26,435 bases of DNA from Actinomycetota bacterium (GCA_009700485.1 WLLZ01000013.1:1-26435); one strand, 5' to 3'. Shown: positions 14,433 through 22,728, counted from the first letter of the stretch. Numbers and translations: made by a program. Notes: a model not told the origin generated them from the letters alone.

Positions 14433-14528
14433 ATGGAGCCGAACCCCACACCACTCGATGTTGACGAAATGACCGTTGAGACTTTGATCGAGGACGTATC
14501 GATCGACGGCATGTGCGGCGTCTACTAG
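14433..14528 (+). CDS. mftA: Mycofactocin precursor peptide MftA
   Basis: A 31-residue peptide, shorter than a usual gene-calling cutoff. It is acidic in the leader (LDVDEMTVETLIEDVSI) and ends with the invariant core IDGMCGVY. The last two residues, Val-Tyr, are the atoms that MftC decarboxylates and cyclises and that become the redox-active 5-membered lactam after MftE and MftD. GGAAGGA lies about 7 bp upstream of ATG 14433. The stop TAG is 10 bp before the mftB start. Position between mftR (divergent) and mftB is typical. Confidence 0.95.
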   Translation: MEPNPTPLDVDEMTVETLIEDVSIDGMCGVY

Positions 14529-14538
14529 GGCGAATGGG

Positions 14539-14835
14539 ATGCCAAGTGCAGTGACAACGATGCTTGACGAGCCGTGGCGGCTGTCCCCGGATGTGGCGCT
14601 TCGACCGGAGCCCTTCGGTGCCCTCGCGTACGACTTCGGCACGCGCCGGCTGACATTCATTAAGCGACCTGAACTTGTCACCGTGGTGCGAGGGTTGGCC
14701 GCGGGCCCCGATGTCCGGGGAGCACTTAAAGGTGCGCAAGTTCCCGAGTCGCAGTGGCCAGTTTTCGTCCAGGCGCTGGAGTCGCTGGCGGCTGCAGGGA
14801 CCATTCAGCGGCGCTCGTCGGTGACGACATCGTGA
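14539..14835 (+). CDS. mftB: Mycofactocin peptide chaperone MftB
   Basis: A 98-residue PqqD-like RiPP recognition element. Family features are LDEPWRLSPDVALRPEPFGA near residue 9, then DFGTRRLTFIKRPELVTVV and a helical C-terminal half. MftB binds the MftA leader and presents it to the radical SAM enzyme. ATG 14539 is used; ATG 14560 within the same frame is an alternative and would still retain the conserved start LDEPWRL. Its TGA overlaps the GTG start of mftC (GTGA), so the chaperone and the maturase are coupled. Confidence 0.92.
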   Translation: MPSAVTTMLDEPWRLSPDVALRPEPFGALAYDFGTRRLTFIKRPELVTVVRGLAAGPDVRGALKGAQVPESQWPVFVQALESLAAAGTIQRRSSVTTS

Positions 14836-16085
14836 CCGCGACCGACCGGCTCGGTCGAAATGCGTTATCGGTGCGACCGATAGGCGGGTCGCTTATCGAC
14901 CAGTTCGAACTCGGACTCAACGCGCCCATTTGCCTCACTTGGGAACTGACCTACGCATGCAACCTGGCGTGCGTGCACTGCCTGTCATCGTCTGGGCGCC
15001 GCGACCCGCGCGAACTGAGCACAGCACAATGCGAGGCGGTGATCGACGAGTTCCAGGCGATGCAGGTGTTCTACATCAACATCGGCGGCGGTGAGCCGAC
15101 AGTCCGTCCTGATTTCTGGCACCTGCTCGAGTACGCAATAGACCACCAGGTCGGAGTTAAGTTCTCGACTAACGGCGTCCGCGTGACGCCAGAGCGAGCG
15201 CGCTTCCTCGCCGCCACCAACTACGTCGACGTGCAGGTATCGATAGACGGGGCGACGGCCGAGGTCAACGACCGGGTGCGCGGTCATGGCTCCTATGACA
15301 TGGCGATCCGTGCTTTGGAGAACCTGTCCGATGCGGGCTTTATGGACGCGAAGATCTCGGTCGTGGTGACGCGGGAAAATGTCGGGCAACTTGACCTGTT
15401 CAAGGCACTGGCCGACCGGCACGGAGCCACACTTCGACTTACGAGGCTGCGCCCGTCGGGCCGCGGCGCGGAGGTATGGGACGACCTGCATGTCACCGCG
15501 ACCCAACAGCGTGAACTTTATGACTGGTTGTTGAAAGCGGGGGATAACGTCCTCACCGGCGACTCGTTCTTTCATCTAGCTGCCTACGGTGAACCGCTCC
15601 CCGGGCTGAACCTGTGCGGCGCCGGACGAGTCGTTTGCCTGATCGATCCCATCGGCGACGTGTACGCCTGCCCCTTCGCGATCCACGAGGAGTTTCTGGC
15701 GGGCAACGTGCTGGCCCCCGGTGGATTCGACAACGTGTGGAAGAACTCCGAACTGTTTGCGGACCTCAGGTCACCGCAAACATCCGGGGCGTGCACCAAA
15801 TGCCAGTTCTTCGACTCGTGCCGCGGCGGCTGTATGGCCGCGAAATTCTTCACCGGTTTGCCGCTCGATGGTCCGGACCCTGAGTGCGTGCTTGGAAACA
15901 GCGAGCAGGCCCTCATGGAGATCGGACGCACCATCCCCCCGGCGAGCCAGGACCATTCGCGACTGGATCCTCGCCGAGGCGCCGAGCCCGTTCTCGTTCA
16001 GATCGGCGCATTGAGTCCGGGGCGCCCGCCCGCGCATGCATGCTCGGAGAGCCCACTCGCCGACTTCCACGCCAGCGCGTTGTAG
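14832..16085 (+). CDS. mftC: Mycofactocin radical SAM maturase MftC
   Basis: A 417-residue radical SAM/SPASM protein. The SAM cluster motif CNLACVHC (CxxxCxxC) is at residues 43-50, followed by the GGGEPTVRPDFW SAM-binding segment. The C-terminal SPASM domain is marked by CGAGRVVCLIDPIGDVYACPF and CTKCQFFDSCRGGCMA, with a final C near PDPECVLG. It decarboxylates the C-terminal Tyr of MftA and then forms the lactam cross-link to the penultimate Val. The GTG at 14832 overlaps the mftB stop, and the next in-frame upstream ATG (14754) lies inside mftB, so GTG is the better start. The tail ends with a CSESPLADF-type segment. Confidence 0.95.
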   Translation: MTATDRLGRNALSVRPIGGSLIDQFELGLNAPICLTWELTYACNLACVHCLSSSGRRDPRELSTAQCEAVIDEFQAMQVFYINIGGGEPTVRPDFWHLLEYAIDHQVGVKFSTNGVRVTPERARFLAATNYVDVQVSIDGATAEVNDRVRGHGSYDMAIRALENLSDAGFMDAKISVVVTRENVGQLDLFKALADRHGATLRLTRLRPSGRGAEVWDDLHVTATQQRELYDWLLKAGDNVLTGDSFFHLAAYGEPLPGLNLCGAGRVVCLIDPIGDVYACPFAIHEEFLAGNVLAPGGFDNVWKNSELFADLRSPQTSGACTKCQFFDSCRGGCMAAKFFTGLPLDGPDPECVLGNSEQALMEIGRTIPPASQDHSRLDPRRGAEPVLVQIGALSPGRPPAHACSESPLADFHASAL

Positions 16086-16109
16086 TACCCAAGAGTCAGG
16101 GAGTACCAC

Positions 16110-17294
16110 GTGGCAAATGCATGGTTCGAGTCGGTCGCGGAAGCGCAACGACGTGCGAAAAAGCGGTTGCCGTCCTCCGTCTACAGCGCACTGCTCGCCG
16201 GGAATGAGAAGGGCGTCTCCTACAACGACAACACCAACGCGTTCTCCGAGCTGGGGCTCGCACCGCGCGTTGCAGGCTTGCATTCGGAGCGCGACCTCGC
16301 CACGTCCTTCATGGGCCAACCGATCTCCTTCCCCGTTGTCACCTCTCCGACCGGCGTGCAGGCCGTGCATCCCGACGGTGAACTTGCGATCGCCAGGGCG
16401 ACTGCGGCGCGCGGGACGGCGATGGGGCTAAGTTCTTTCGGGAGCAAGGCACTTGAGGACGTCATCGGGGCGAACCCTTTGACTTTCTTCCAGACTTATT
16501 GGATGGGCACCCGCGATTCGATGATCACTCGCATGGCACACGCCCGTGATTGCGGCGCCAAGGGATTGATCCTCACGCTGGATTGGTCGTTCTCCAATGG
16601 TCGCGACTGGGGCAGCCCGGTGATACCCGAGAAGGTCAACTTCAGGGCGATGGTGCAGTTCGCGCCACAGGTGATACTGCGTCCCCGATGGCTGACGGCA
16701 TTCGTAAAGGGAGGCGGCATCCCGAACCTCACCACGCCCAACCTCAAGGATGCTGCAGGTGTCGCGCCGACTTTCTTTGGTGCCTACTACGAGTGGATGC
16801 AGACTCCACCTGCGACGTGGGAGGACTTGGCTTGGCTACGCGCTGAATGGGGTGGGCCGATCATGTTGAAAGGCATCTGCAGGGTCGACGACGCAAGGCT
16901 GGCGGTCGACGCGGGCTTCACCGCGATCTCGGTGTCCAACCACGGCGGCAACAACCTCGACTCTACTCCCGCCCCGATCCGCGTGCTTTCGTCGATAGCC
17001 ATGGCGGTCGGCGACCAGATCGAGATCGTCATGGACGGCGGGATCCGCCGAGGCAGCGACGTGGTGAAGGCACTCGCGCTCGGTGCCCGCTCGGTCATGA
17101 TCGGACGTCCCTACCTGTGGGCATTGGCGGCTAACGGCCAGGCCGGAGTCGAGAACGTACTGGACATCCTGCGCGGCGGCATTGACACGACCGTGTACGC
17201 ACTCGGACACCGATCGGTCCACGACCTCTCACCCACAGATGTCGTGATGCCGGAGGGTTTTGCTCGCACGCTCGGCTCCCCGGTAACCCGGTAG
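16110..17294 (+). CDS. mftD: Mycofactocin FMN-dependent oxidoreductase MftD (premycofactocin synthase)
   Basis: A 394-residue FMN-binding TIM-barrel protein of the lactate/alpha-hydroxyacid dehydrogenase family. Visible signatures are VTSPTGVQAVHPDGELAIAR (about residue 76), the active-site SVSNHGGNNLDSTPAP (about 272, histidine and arginine region) and MDGGIRRGSDVVKALALGAR followed by MIGRPYLWAL. MftD oxidatively deaminates the AHDP dipeptide product to give the redox-active premycofactocin. GTG 16110 is used; the N terminus ANAWFESVAEAQRRAKKRLP matches the family. It begins 24 bp after mftC and its stop overlaps the GTG of mftE by one base. Confidence 0.95.
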   Translation: MANAWFESVAEAQRRAKKRLPSSVYSALLAGNEKGVSYNDNTNAFSELGLAPRVAGLHSERDLATSFMGQPISFPVVTSPTGVQAVHPDGELAIARATAARGTAMGLSSFGSKALEDVIGANPLTFFQTYWMGTRDSMITRMAHARDCGAKGLILTLDWSFSNGRDWGSPVIPEKVNFRAMVQFAPQVILRPRWLTAFVKGGGIPNLTTPNLKDAAGVAPTFFGAYYEWMQTPPATWEDLAWLRAEWGGPIMLKGICRVDDARLAVDAGFTAISVSNHGGNNLDSTPAPIRVLSSIAMAVGDQIEIVMDGGIRRGSDVVKALALGARSVMIGRPYLWALAANGQAGVENVLDILRGGIDTTVYALGHRSVHDLSPTDVVMPEGFARTLGSPVTR

Positions 17295-18031
17295 TGGTCA
17301 CTTCGCGGCAACTCTCACAAATCGCCTGGGTGGATGTTCCTTCCAAGCCACTTATCCTCGTCCCGGTTGGTTCGACGGAGCAGCACGGCCCGCACCTGCC
17401 GTTGGACACCGACACTGTGATCGCGGTGGCGGCCGCCGAAGGGATCGCGACGGTCCTTGCCAATCACGACATCGATGCCCTCGTCGCACCGGCGATCGCA
17501 TACGGTGCGAGCGGAGAGCATCAGGGTTTCCCGGGGACGATGTCGATCGGCCACGAGGCACTTCGCGTCCAGGTGATAGAACTGGTTCGCTCGCTGTCTA
17601 ACTGGGCGGGCCGAGTTATTTTCATCAACGGGCACGGGGGTAATGTGCCGACGCTCGCCTCCGCCATTGTTCAGATGCGCGATGAGCAGCACGACGTATG
17701 TTGGCTCGCCTGCGCGTTCGAAACCACTTCCGACGCCCATGCGGGAGCGGCCGAAACTTCGGTGATGCTGCACCTCGCCCCCTCGCGAGTTGACATGTCG
17801 AGGGCGGCCCCAGGCCAACTCGCGCCCCTCGCGGACTTGATGGCGGCTCTACAATTAAATGGAGTCAGGGCGGTGTCGGAATCGGGAGTTCTTGGCGACC
17901 CGACGGACGCAAGTTCGGCGCACGGCGCGGAATTGATGAAGTCGCTCGTTGTCGATGGCGCCGATCGCATACGCCTTCCCCGCCTCGATGACCGGGGGCG
18001 CCTGGTGGCATCTTCGGTTGGCGCGCCGTGA
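17294..18031 (+). CDS. mftE: Mycofactocin precursor peptidase MftE (creatininase family)
   Basis: A 245-residue creatininase-family metallopeptidase. Metal-binding residues are in VPVGSTEQHGPHLPLDTDT (E, H, D; about residue 28) and in FINGHGGNVPT (about 113), with a further glutamate in GAAETSVMLHL. It cleaves the modified MftA to release the C-terminal AHDP unit that MftD uses. GTG 17294 overlaps the mftD stop by one base. The TGA at 18029-18031 overlaps a GTG at 18028 of the following broken SDR gene. In typical loci mftF would come next on this strand; here it does not. Confidence 0.94.
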   Translation: MVTSRQLSQIAWVDVPSKPLILVPVGSTEQHGPHLPLDTDTVIAVAAAEGIATVLANHDIDALVAPAIAYGASGEHQGFPGTMSIGHEALRVQVIELVRSLSNWAGRVIFINGHGGNVPTLASAIVQMRDEQHDVCWLACAFETTSDAHAGAAETSVMLHLAPSRVDMSRAAPGQLAPLADLMAALQLNGVRAVSESGVLGDPTDASSAHGAELMKSLVVDGADRIRLPRLDDRGRLVASSVGAP

Positions 18032-18205
18032 TGGACACGAAAGTGTCTCCAGTGCACCGAGTGGCGCTCGTCACCGGTGCCGCTCGCGGGATCGGGCGCG
18101 CCACGGTCGACTCGTGTGCCGGTGACGGGCCAAACCGGCCCGCCGGCGTCGGGTACCCGTTGGCGACCCCCGAAGAATTGTCGTCGCTAGAGATGGCATA
18201 CCCAG
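18028..18205 (+). pseudogene. 5' remnant of an SDR gene that followed mftE
   Basis: Translation from GTG 18028 (or ATG 18031) gives HRVALVTGAARGIGRATVD, a normal SDR Rossmann start with the TGxxxGIG motif. It then moves directly to a VGYPLATPEELSSL segment that in mycofactocin-associated SDRs lies further along, so about 15 codons around the second beta-strand seem to be missing in frame. Homology stops at PGRVGACR near 18205; the rest of the SDR, including the Tyr-Lys active site, is absent. The open frame continues to 18324 with no recognisable content. The original start overlaps mftE, so the intact gene was part of the mft operon. Confidence 0.65.
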
Positions 18206-18478
18206 GTCGAGTCGGTGCCTGCCGAAGCATTACACGAACGCGTGCGCCTGCTCGCCATGAGCATCGCTCAAACGCCGCTGAGCGTTCTGCGAATGAAGTA
18301 GATCGCAATCAACCGTGTACTTGAGCTCCAGGGATTCCGCCTAACCGCGTACATGGGGGCCGAGACCGACGTCGTCGTCCATCACAGCGACGAGGTAAAC
18401 ATCGTCAAGGCTGCGATTGAAGCGGACGGCTTCAAGGAGACGCTTCGCAGGTTCAACGCCGGCGAACTTCTGGAATAG
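18206..18478 (+). pseudogene. 3' remnant of an enoyl-CoA hydratase/isomerase (crotonase) gene with an internal stop
   Basis: In the frame ending at TAG 18476-18478 the translation reads VPAEALHERVRLLAMSIAQT, then PLSVLRMK, a stop (TAG 18299-18301), and IAINRVLELQGFRLTAYMGAETD, followed by a tail ending in RRFNAGELLE. This is the C-terminal third of a crotonase, including the helix that follows the active-site domain. The N-terminal two thirds are missing, and the frame begins where the SDR remnant ends. The single TAG could derive from a CAG or AAG codon. Not functional. Confidence 0.65.
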
Positions 18479-18861
18479 CGGTCTGTCCATAACGATTTGG
18501 CACGCCGGCGTAGCGGTTGTGCGGCCTCCACCCGGCACGCTTTTCTCCCCACGCGTAAACCATTTTGTCAACCTTGGTTGGCTTTTAACTCTTACTAGTT
18601 TCGGCTTAGGTGCTGAGTCCTTATCTTGGGCGTTGACTCTCATAGGGGCGGGCAGTGGTATTGACTACGCACTTTGGCAGACCAAGTGGGGTCTAGCGCT
18701 TTTCGATGAACTTGATAAAACTGCGCGAAGGGGCGCAGCCGGGGTGATTGCCTACAACGAGATCTCCTCCGACTGCTCAACGGTCTGATGATGGCGGCTT
18801 TTAGAAATCGTTGAAAGAGTAACCCCGCATAATGCGCGCTGATTATTAGTAGCGTCGTTAG
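18479..18861. other. Stretch between the crotonase remnant and the membrane-protein pair, no confident gene
   Basis: An open + strand frame ends at 18788 and has a hydrophobic middle (NHFVNLGWLLTLTSF onward), but its upstream half lies out of frame over the crotonase remnant, there is no start with a ribosome site, and no family is recognised. Composition is less GC-rich than the mft genes. It may be another decayed gene. Confidence 0.4.
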
Positions 18862-19293
18862 CTACTTCTTCGGACGGCTCTGCGGTCGCGTATGTCGTAG
18901 CCACCAAAGCCCAACAATGGGCAGCACGAGTGGGATGAACCCGTAGCCGCTGCCGAATCCAGTCCAAACTGACGTGACGGTGAATGCATCTGGAAAAAAT
19001 AAACTGGCAGCACCGACAACGAGCACTCCGATAAGCTCGATGCTGATGGAGATAGTCGCTACGCGTCTTGACGTTTTATCCCCGCGGGCAAGTGCCACGG
19101 TAGCCACCAGGTAGATAACTGCGGCGAGTGCGGAAAGCAGATAGGCCAGTGGCGCCTCAGCAAATTTCGTCGCAATCTGCACTGCTGACCTTGCCGTGGC
19201 GGCGACGGCGAATATCGCGTAGACAGCAATCAATACTCGGCCGAAACCGCGCCCGGTTGCGGGCCCGACCGGCGGCTGCTCGGGGCTAGACAC
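18862..19293 (-). CDS. Integral membrane protein, four predicted helices
   Basis: A 143-residue protein if started at GTG 19293. A short hydrophilic N terminus (SSPEQPPVGPATGRGFGR) is followed by four hydrophobic segments: about residues 20-42, 48-71, 80-102 and 114-132, and a basic tail (RHTRPQSRPKK). GTG 19293 overlaps the upstream membrane-protein gene by 8 bp; a longer frame to 19356 would overlap it more and adds an implausible N terminus. It probably forms an operon with that gene. I do not recognise a named family. Confidence 0.72.
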   Translation of the reverse strand: MSSPEQPPVGPATGRGFGRVLIAVYAIFAVAATARSAVQIATKFAEAPLAYLLSALAAVIYLVATVALARGDKTSRRVATISISIELIGVLVVGAASLFFPDAFTVTSVWTGFGSGYGFIPLVLPIVGLWWLRHTRPQSRPKK

Positions 19294-19651
19294 CTGATCC
19301 GGCCCAGACCTGCTGTACACGGATGATAAGAATTGGCAGAACCAAGTAAGCGACAATAATTACCGCCAAGCCGGCGCGGCTTTTCTCGCTGCGAGCCCAG
19401 ATGAAGGCGGCGGGCAAGATTGCGGTGCAAGTGATTAGGTAACAGACAAATTCAGCGCGGGCGAAATCGCGGTCGCTGCTGATCATTTGAACTATCCCGC
19501 CCACCAAGAACCCGATGACTAAGAGTTCGATTAGCACTCCGCCCGCGGCCAAGAATAGATCGGGGCGCCGGTTCCGGAGAATGAGTATTAAGCCCCAGCA
19601 GGCAAAAATAAGGGCAATGACAATGATTGAAGTTGCGTACCAGCCGGTCAT
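19286..19651 (-). CDS. Integral membrane protein, four predicted helices
   Basis: A 121-residue, strongly hydrophobic protein: segments at about residues 5-25 (TSIIVIALIFACWGLILIL), 30-56, 66-87 and 93-113 (AGLAVIIVAYLVLPILIIRV), with short charged loops. It begins with ATG 19651 and overlaps the next membrane-protein gene by 8 bp. The two proteins share a four-helix layout and similar size, so they may form a hetero-oligomer. No family is recognised and no function is proposed. Confidence 0.7.
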   Translation of the reverse strand: MTGWYATSIIVIALIFACWGLILILRNRRPDLFLAAGGVLIELLVIGFLVGGIVQMISSDRDFARAEFVCYLITCTAILPAAFIWARSEKSRAGLAVIIVAYLVLPILIIRVQQVWAGSGV

Positions 19652-19694
19652 CTGGCCGATTGTTGCATGCTTGACGCGCGGTGGCAGCGTAACC

Positions 19695-19739
19695 TACGGT
19701 ATAGTAAGTTACGGTATAGTAAGTTACCGACTAGTAATA
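19695..19739. repeat. Tandem 15-bp repeat upstream of the alpha/beta hydrolase
   Basis: TACGGTATAGTAAGT occurs twice without a gap (19695-19709 and 19710-19724) and a third degenerate copy (TACCGACTAGTAATA, 10 of 15 matching) follows at 19725-19739. Each full copy contains a TATAGT that could act as a -10. It sits 36 bp before the start codon of the hydrolase gene, and the repeat period of 15 bp is about one and a half helical turns. Confidence 0.75.
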
Positions 19740-19775
19740 ATGGGTCGGAGGCTAATCTTCAGGAGGTAGGTGAAT

Positions 19776-20633
19776 ATGACCGAAGTGGCAACCGCTGCGG
19801 TGCTCGTGCAGCATGGCCGCGAACTTGCTTATCGTGAGATCTCCGGCACTGGAGTTCCCATCATGTTGATTCACGGCATTGGGTCCAGTTCGATTACCTG
19901 GGGGGATATCCCAGTTCGACTCGCGGCCACGGGAGCGCATGTAATTGTGGTCGATCTGCCCGGCCACGGGCAGTCCTCCAAACAGCCGGGGGATTACAGC
20001 TTGGGCTCGCTAGCGAGTTCCTTGCGCGACCTAATAGATCATCTTGGTATTGCACGCGTGCACCTAGTCGGGCATTCGCTGGGCGGTGGAGTAGCACTGC
20101 AATTTTCTTATCAATTCCCCGAACGTGTCAGAAGCATTGTGCTGGTCGCCAGCGGTGGGCTCGGCGTTGAGGCCTTCACCGGCCTGCGCGCGGCTGCGCT
20201 CCCTGGGTCTGAGCTAGCAATTCGCTGGGCCATTAACGATCACACTTTGGCTGCTGCATCGTGGGTCGGGCGGCAGCTCAACCGTGTTGGATTGGCGCCG
20301 CATGCGCTCAGCCCGGGTGCACTCGAGACAGCAAGTTGGCTGGCCGATGAGGATCGTCGAACGGCTTTTCTTTCGACGTTGCGCAGCGTGGTAAACGTTA
20401 AAGGCCAGCGGGTCTCTGCGCTCGAGAAGCTTCATCTACTTACTGGCAGCAGTGTGCTGATTATCTGGGGCGATAGCGACCCGATGATTCCGATGGAGCA
20501 TGGGGTTAATGCCCATGAATTGCTCCCGGGTAGCCGGTTGGTGATATTCCCCGGCGCAACACATGAGCCACATGTTCAAGATCCGCAGCGTTTCACCGAG
20601 TTAATAGTCGAACATAGCCAGCGAAACTCATAA
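19776..20633 (+). CDS. Alpha/beta-fold hydrolase
   Basis: A 285-residue alpha/beta hydrolase. The oxyanion segment is MLIHGIGSSSITW, the nucleophile elbow is VGHSLGGG (serine about residue 101), the acid is likely in IIWGDSDPMIP (about 231) and the histidine in FPGATHEPHVQDP (about 259). The pattern fits the MhpC/MenH/lipase-like group; substrate unknown. ATG 19776 is preferred over GTG 19770, because AGGAGG at 19761-19766 is 9 bp from the ATG and only 3 bp from the GTG. It is divergent from the membrane-protein pair and appears monocistronic. The tandem repeat just upstream may be its operator. Confidence 0.88.
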   Translation: MTEVATAAVLVQHGRELAYREISGTGVPIMLIHGIGSSSITWGDIPVRLAATGAHVIVVDLPGHGQSSKQPGDYSLGSLASSLRDLIDHLGIARVHLVGHSLGGGVALQFSYQFPERVRSIVLVASGGLGVEAFTGLRAAALPGSELAIRWAINDHTLAAASWVGRQLNRVGLAPHALSPGALETASWLADEDRRTAFLSTLRSVVNVKGQRVSALEKLHLLTGSSVLIIWGDSDPMIPMEHGVNAHELLPGSRLVIFPGATHEPHVQDPQRFTELIVEHSQRNS

Positions 20634-20671
20634 ACCCCAGCCGCTCCACCAAATTCGGACATTTGAGGCCC

Positions 20672-21565
20672 TCACTTTTTGCGGCTAATGAGCTTGAGGT
20701 AACGAATAGAGCCGTCAGGCAAGGTTAGGCGCACCGGATAAGAGCCCGGTTTAGTAAAAGTGAGTGGTGCCAGAGTCGTTGTGCCATTTGCGCGTGTCGT
20801 GAGGTCGGGAAGTGTGGTCCATTTACCGCCGATACGAATTGCGGCGGAAATTGAAACTTTTTCAGGCAACGCACCTACTCGGATCGCGGTCGCTGTCCCG
20901 GCCGCGGTAGCAATTTTTGGCGCATTTGCAATAGTCGGCGAAGGTGCCGCCTTCAAAACTGTTTTGGCAACGTCGACTTGGCTAGGTGATTCTACCTGCG
21001 TAATGACGTTGTTTGTAGAAGTAGGAGTGGCGACCGGCTCCCAAATTGCGCTTTCTGACGGTGCGGTGGTCGGCTCTGTCTCAATCGCTTTATCTACGGT
21101 GAACGTTACCGAGGCTTGCTCAACTTGCCCGCCGTATACCCCGTAACCGGTCAAGGTGTATTCACCAGCCTTGTTGTAGGTATGCGAAGTCGGGAAGGAG
21201 CTGATGGCGCGCAAGTCAGTTGGGCCGCCGAATCCGGTGCCATCGCCGTAAGTTACATAAAAAAACGGAGCAGCTGCATACTCACCCAATGCCGAAACGA
21301 TGGCCGAGAAGTTGAATGTAGTTCGACTCTTTGCCGCACCCGGCGTGACAGTGAAGGTAGGCAGGTTGGATATGTCAAATTTGTTCGACTCATCCTCAAG
21401 CGGCGTGGTGCAGGGGGCCGGTAGCGGGTTGTTAGTTGGTGAGGGGGTGCAGTCAACCACGTTGTCGTCAGTGATCGCCAATCCAGCGGGCGCAAGCAGT
21501 ATTGCCGGGACTGCTACCAAGGCGCTGGCGAGCAGCACCTTCGTGCAAAGTTTGATTGCGGCCAT
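20672..21565 (-). CDS. Secreted protein with a PKD-like domain
   Basis: A 297-residue protein with a Sec-type signal peptide: positively charged start, hydrophobic core LLASALVAVPAILLAPAGLA and a likely cleavage after AGLA (about residue 30). A PKD-like beta-sandwich follows at about residues 68-155, shown by FFYVTYGDGTGFGGP and TSHTYNKAGEYTLTGYGVY. Next comes a Thr/Ser/Pro/Ala-rich linker (about 160-215) and a C-terminal beta-rich region (about 220-297) ending in a basic RKK. It is probably cell-surface or extracellular. Start ATG 21565 has GAGGAA just upstream. No enzymatic motif is visible. Confidence 0.75.
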   Translation of the reverse strand: MAAIKLCTKVLLASALVAVPAILLAPAGLAITDDNVVDCTPSPTNNPLPAPCTTPLEDESNKFDISNLPTFTVTPGAAKSRTTFNFSAIVSALGEYAAAPFFYVTYGDGTGFGGPTDLRAISSFPTSHTYNKAGEYTLTGYGVYGGQVEQASVTFTVDKAIETEPTTAPSESAIWEPVATPTSTNNVITQVESPSQVDVAKTVLKAAPSPTIANAPKIATAAGTATAIRVGALPEKVSISAAIRIGGKWTTLPDLTTRANGTTTLAPLTFTKPGSYPVRLTLPDGSIRYLKLISRKK

Positions 21566-21693
21566 GTGTTCCTCACTTTTGGATCAGTTGTTAGGAGTGG
21601 TGACAATCTAAGGCTAGTTCACCTGGCAGCCACTTTGGGCTATTTGTTGGCAACTGGCCGCCAGCGGCCCGGCGGAGGTCACTTAGTCCGGTA

Positions 21694-22728
21694 CTAACTG
21701 GCTCTAATATCGAGGATCAATTTTCCGTTGTTTTCTCCGTTAAAGAGGCGCAAGAACACGTCGTGGAAGTCAGCGACCTTGCCGGGCACGATGGTCTCTG
21801 GGGCGATGATCTTGCCCTCCTTTACCCATTGGGCTAAACGCTTTCGTGCGAGCGGGTATTCGTCGGCATGGTCAAAGACCAAGAAGCCCTGCATTGTCCC
21901 GCGTCGTACTAGCAATGCCAGATAATTAGATGGCCCCGGCGTCGAAGATTCAGCGTTGTATTGGGAAATGGCACCGCAAATTACAATGCGCGCGTGCATG
22001 GCCAAATGGCCAAGTGCCGTATTTAGAATTTCTCCGCCGACATTGTCGAAATAGATATCGACACCGGTGGGGCAGTGTTGCTGGAAACTTTCGCGTAGTG
22101 ATTCGTTTTGGTAATCAATCGCGGCGTCGAAGCCGAGTTCATCGACGACATAGCCACACTTAGCCGGCCCACCGGCCAAGCCGATCGTGCGGCAACCATT
22201 TATCTTCGCGAGTTGGCCCACGATGGAGCCAACGGCGCCGGCTGCGGCAGAAACGACAACGGTGTCGCCGGAGCGCGGGCGGCCGTATTCAAAGAAGCCG
22301 AAATACGCGGTCATGCCGGTCATCCCAAGTACACCTAGGTACATCGATGGGGTGCCGAGCTTAGGGTCAATTAGCGTGACACCGGTGCCGCCTGAAATCG
22401 CATACTCCTGAACACCAAAAGTGCCAAGCACATAGTCACCGACCTTGAATCTAGGGTGGCTGGAGATGACAACTTCGCCTACGGCGCCGGCGCGCATCAC
22501 CTCATCAATTGCCACCGGTGGCAGGTACGAGGGGCGGTCATCGAGCCACCCGCGCATGGCGGGATCCAAGGAGATCATGGTGATGCGAACTAGGAATTCG
22601 CCGGGGCCGGGCTCGGGAATGTCATGGGTTTCTCTACGCCAGTCCGCAGCCACGGGTAGGCCGGAAGGGCGGCGGGCCAAGTGGATGGAGGTATTACTGC
22701 TAACGCCACTGTTTTCGAGATAAGTCAT
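21694..22728 (-). CDS. NADP-dependent medium-chain oxidoreductase (CurA/alkenal reductase-like)
   Basis: A 344-residue zinc-independent MDR enzyme. It shows SLDPAMRGWLDDRPSY (N-terminal substrate domain, about residue 55), LGVLGMTGMTAYFG, the nucleotide motif VVSAAAGAVGSIVGQLAK (about 155) and GVDIYFDNVGGEILNTAL (about 224), as in leukotriene B4 dehydrogenase and curcumin reductase relatives. It probably reduces an alpha,beta-unsaturated carbonyl using NADPH. ATG 22728 follows AAAGG by about 7 bp and is preferred over TTG 22743. It is divergent from the Pr6Pr-type gene with only 38 bp between the start codons, so their promoters must overlap. Confidence 0.9.
   Translation of the reverse strand: MTYLENSGVSSNTSIHLARRPSGLPVAADWRRETHDIPEPGPGEFLVRITMISLDPAMRGWLDDRPSYLPPVAIDEVMRAGAVGEVVISSHPRFKVGDYVLGTFGVQEYAISGGTGVTLIDPKLGTPSMYLGVLGMTGMTAYFGFFEYGRPRSGDTVVVSAAAGAVGSIVGQLAKINGCRTIGLAGGPAKCGYVVDELGFDAAIDYQNESLRESFQQHCPTGVDIYFDNVGGEILNTALGHLAMHARIVICGAISQYNAESSTPGPSNYLALLVRRGTMQGFLVFDHADEYPLARKRLAQWVKEGKIIAPETIVPGKVADFHDVFLRLFNGENNGKLILDIRAS

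Noticed and set aside
14985..15575. 196-codon open frame on the - strand
   Set aside because: Shadow of mftC; the + strand frame has the radical SAM and SPASM cysteine motifs.
18417..18788. 123-codon + strand frame with a hydrophobic centre
   Set aside because: Its first part runs out of frame across the crotonase remnant and no start or family could be found; kept only as an intergenic note.
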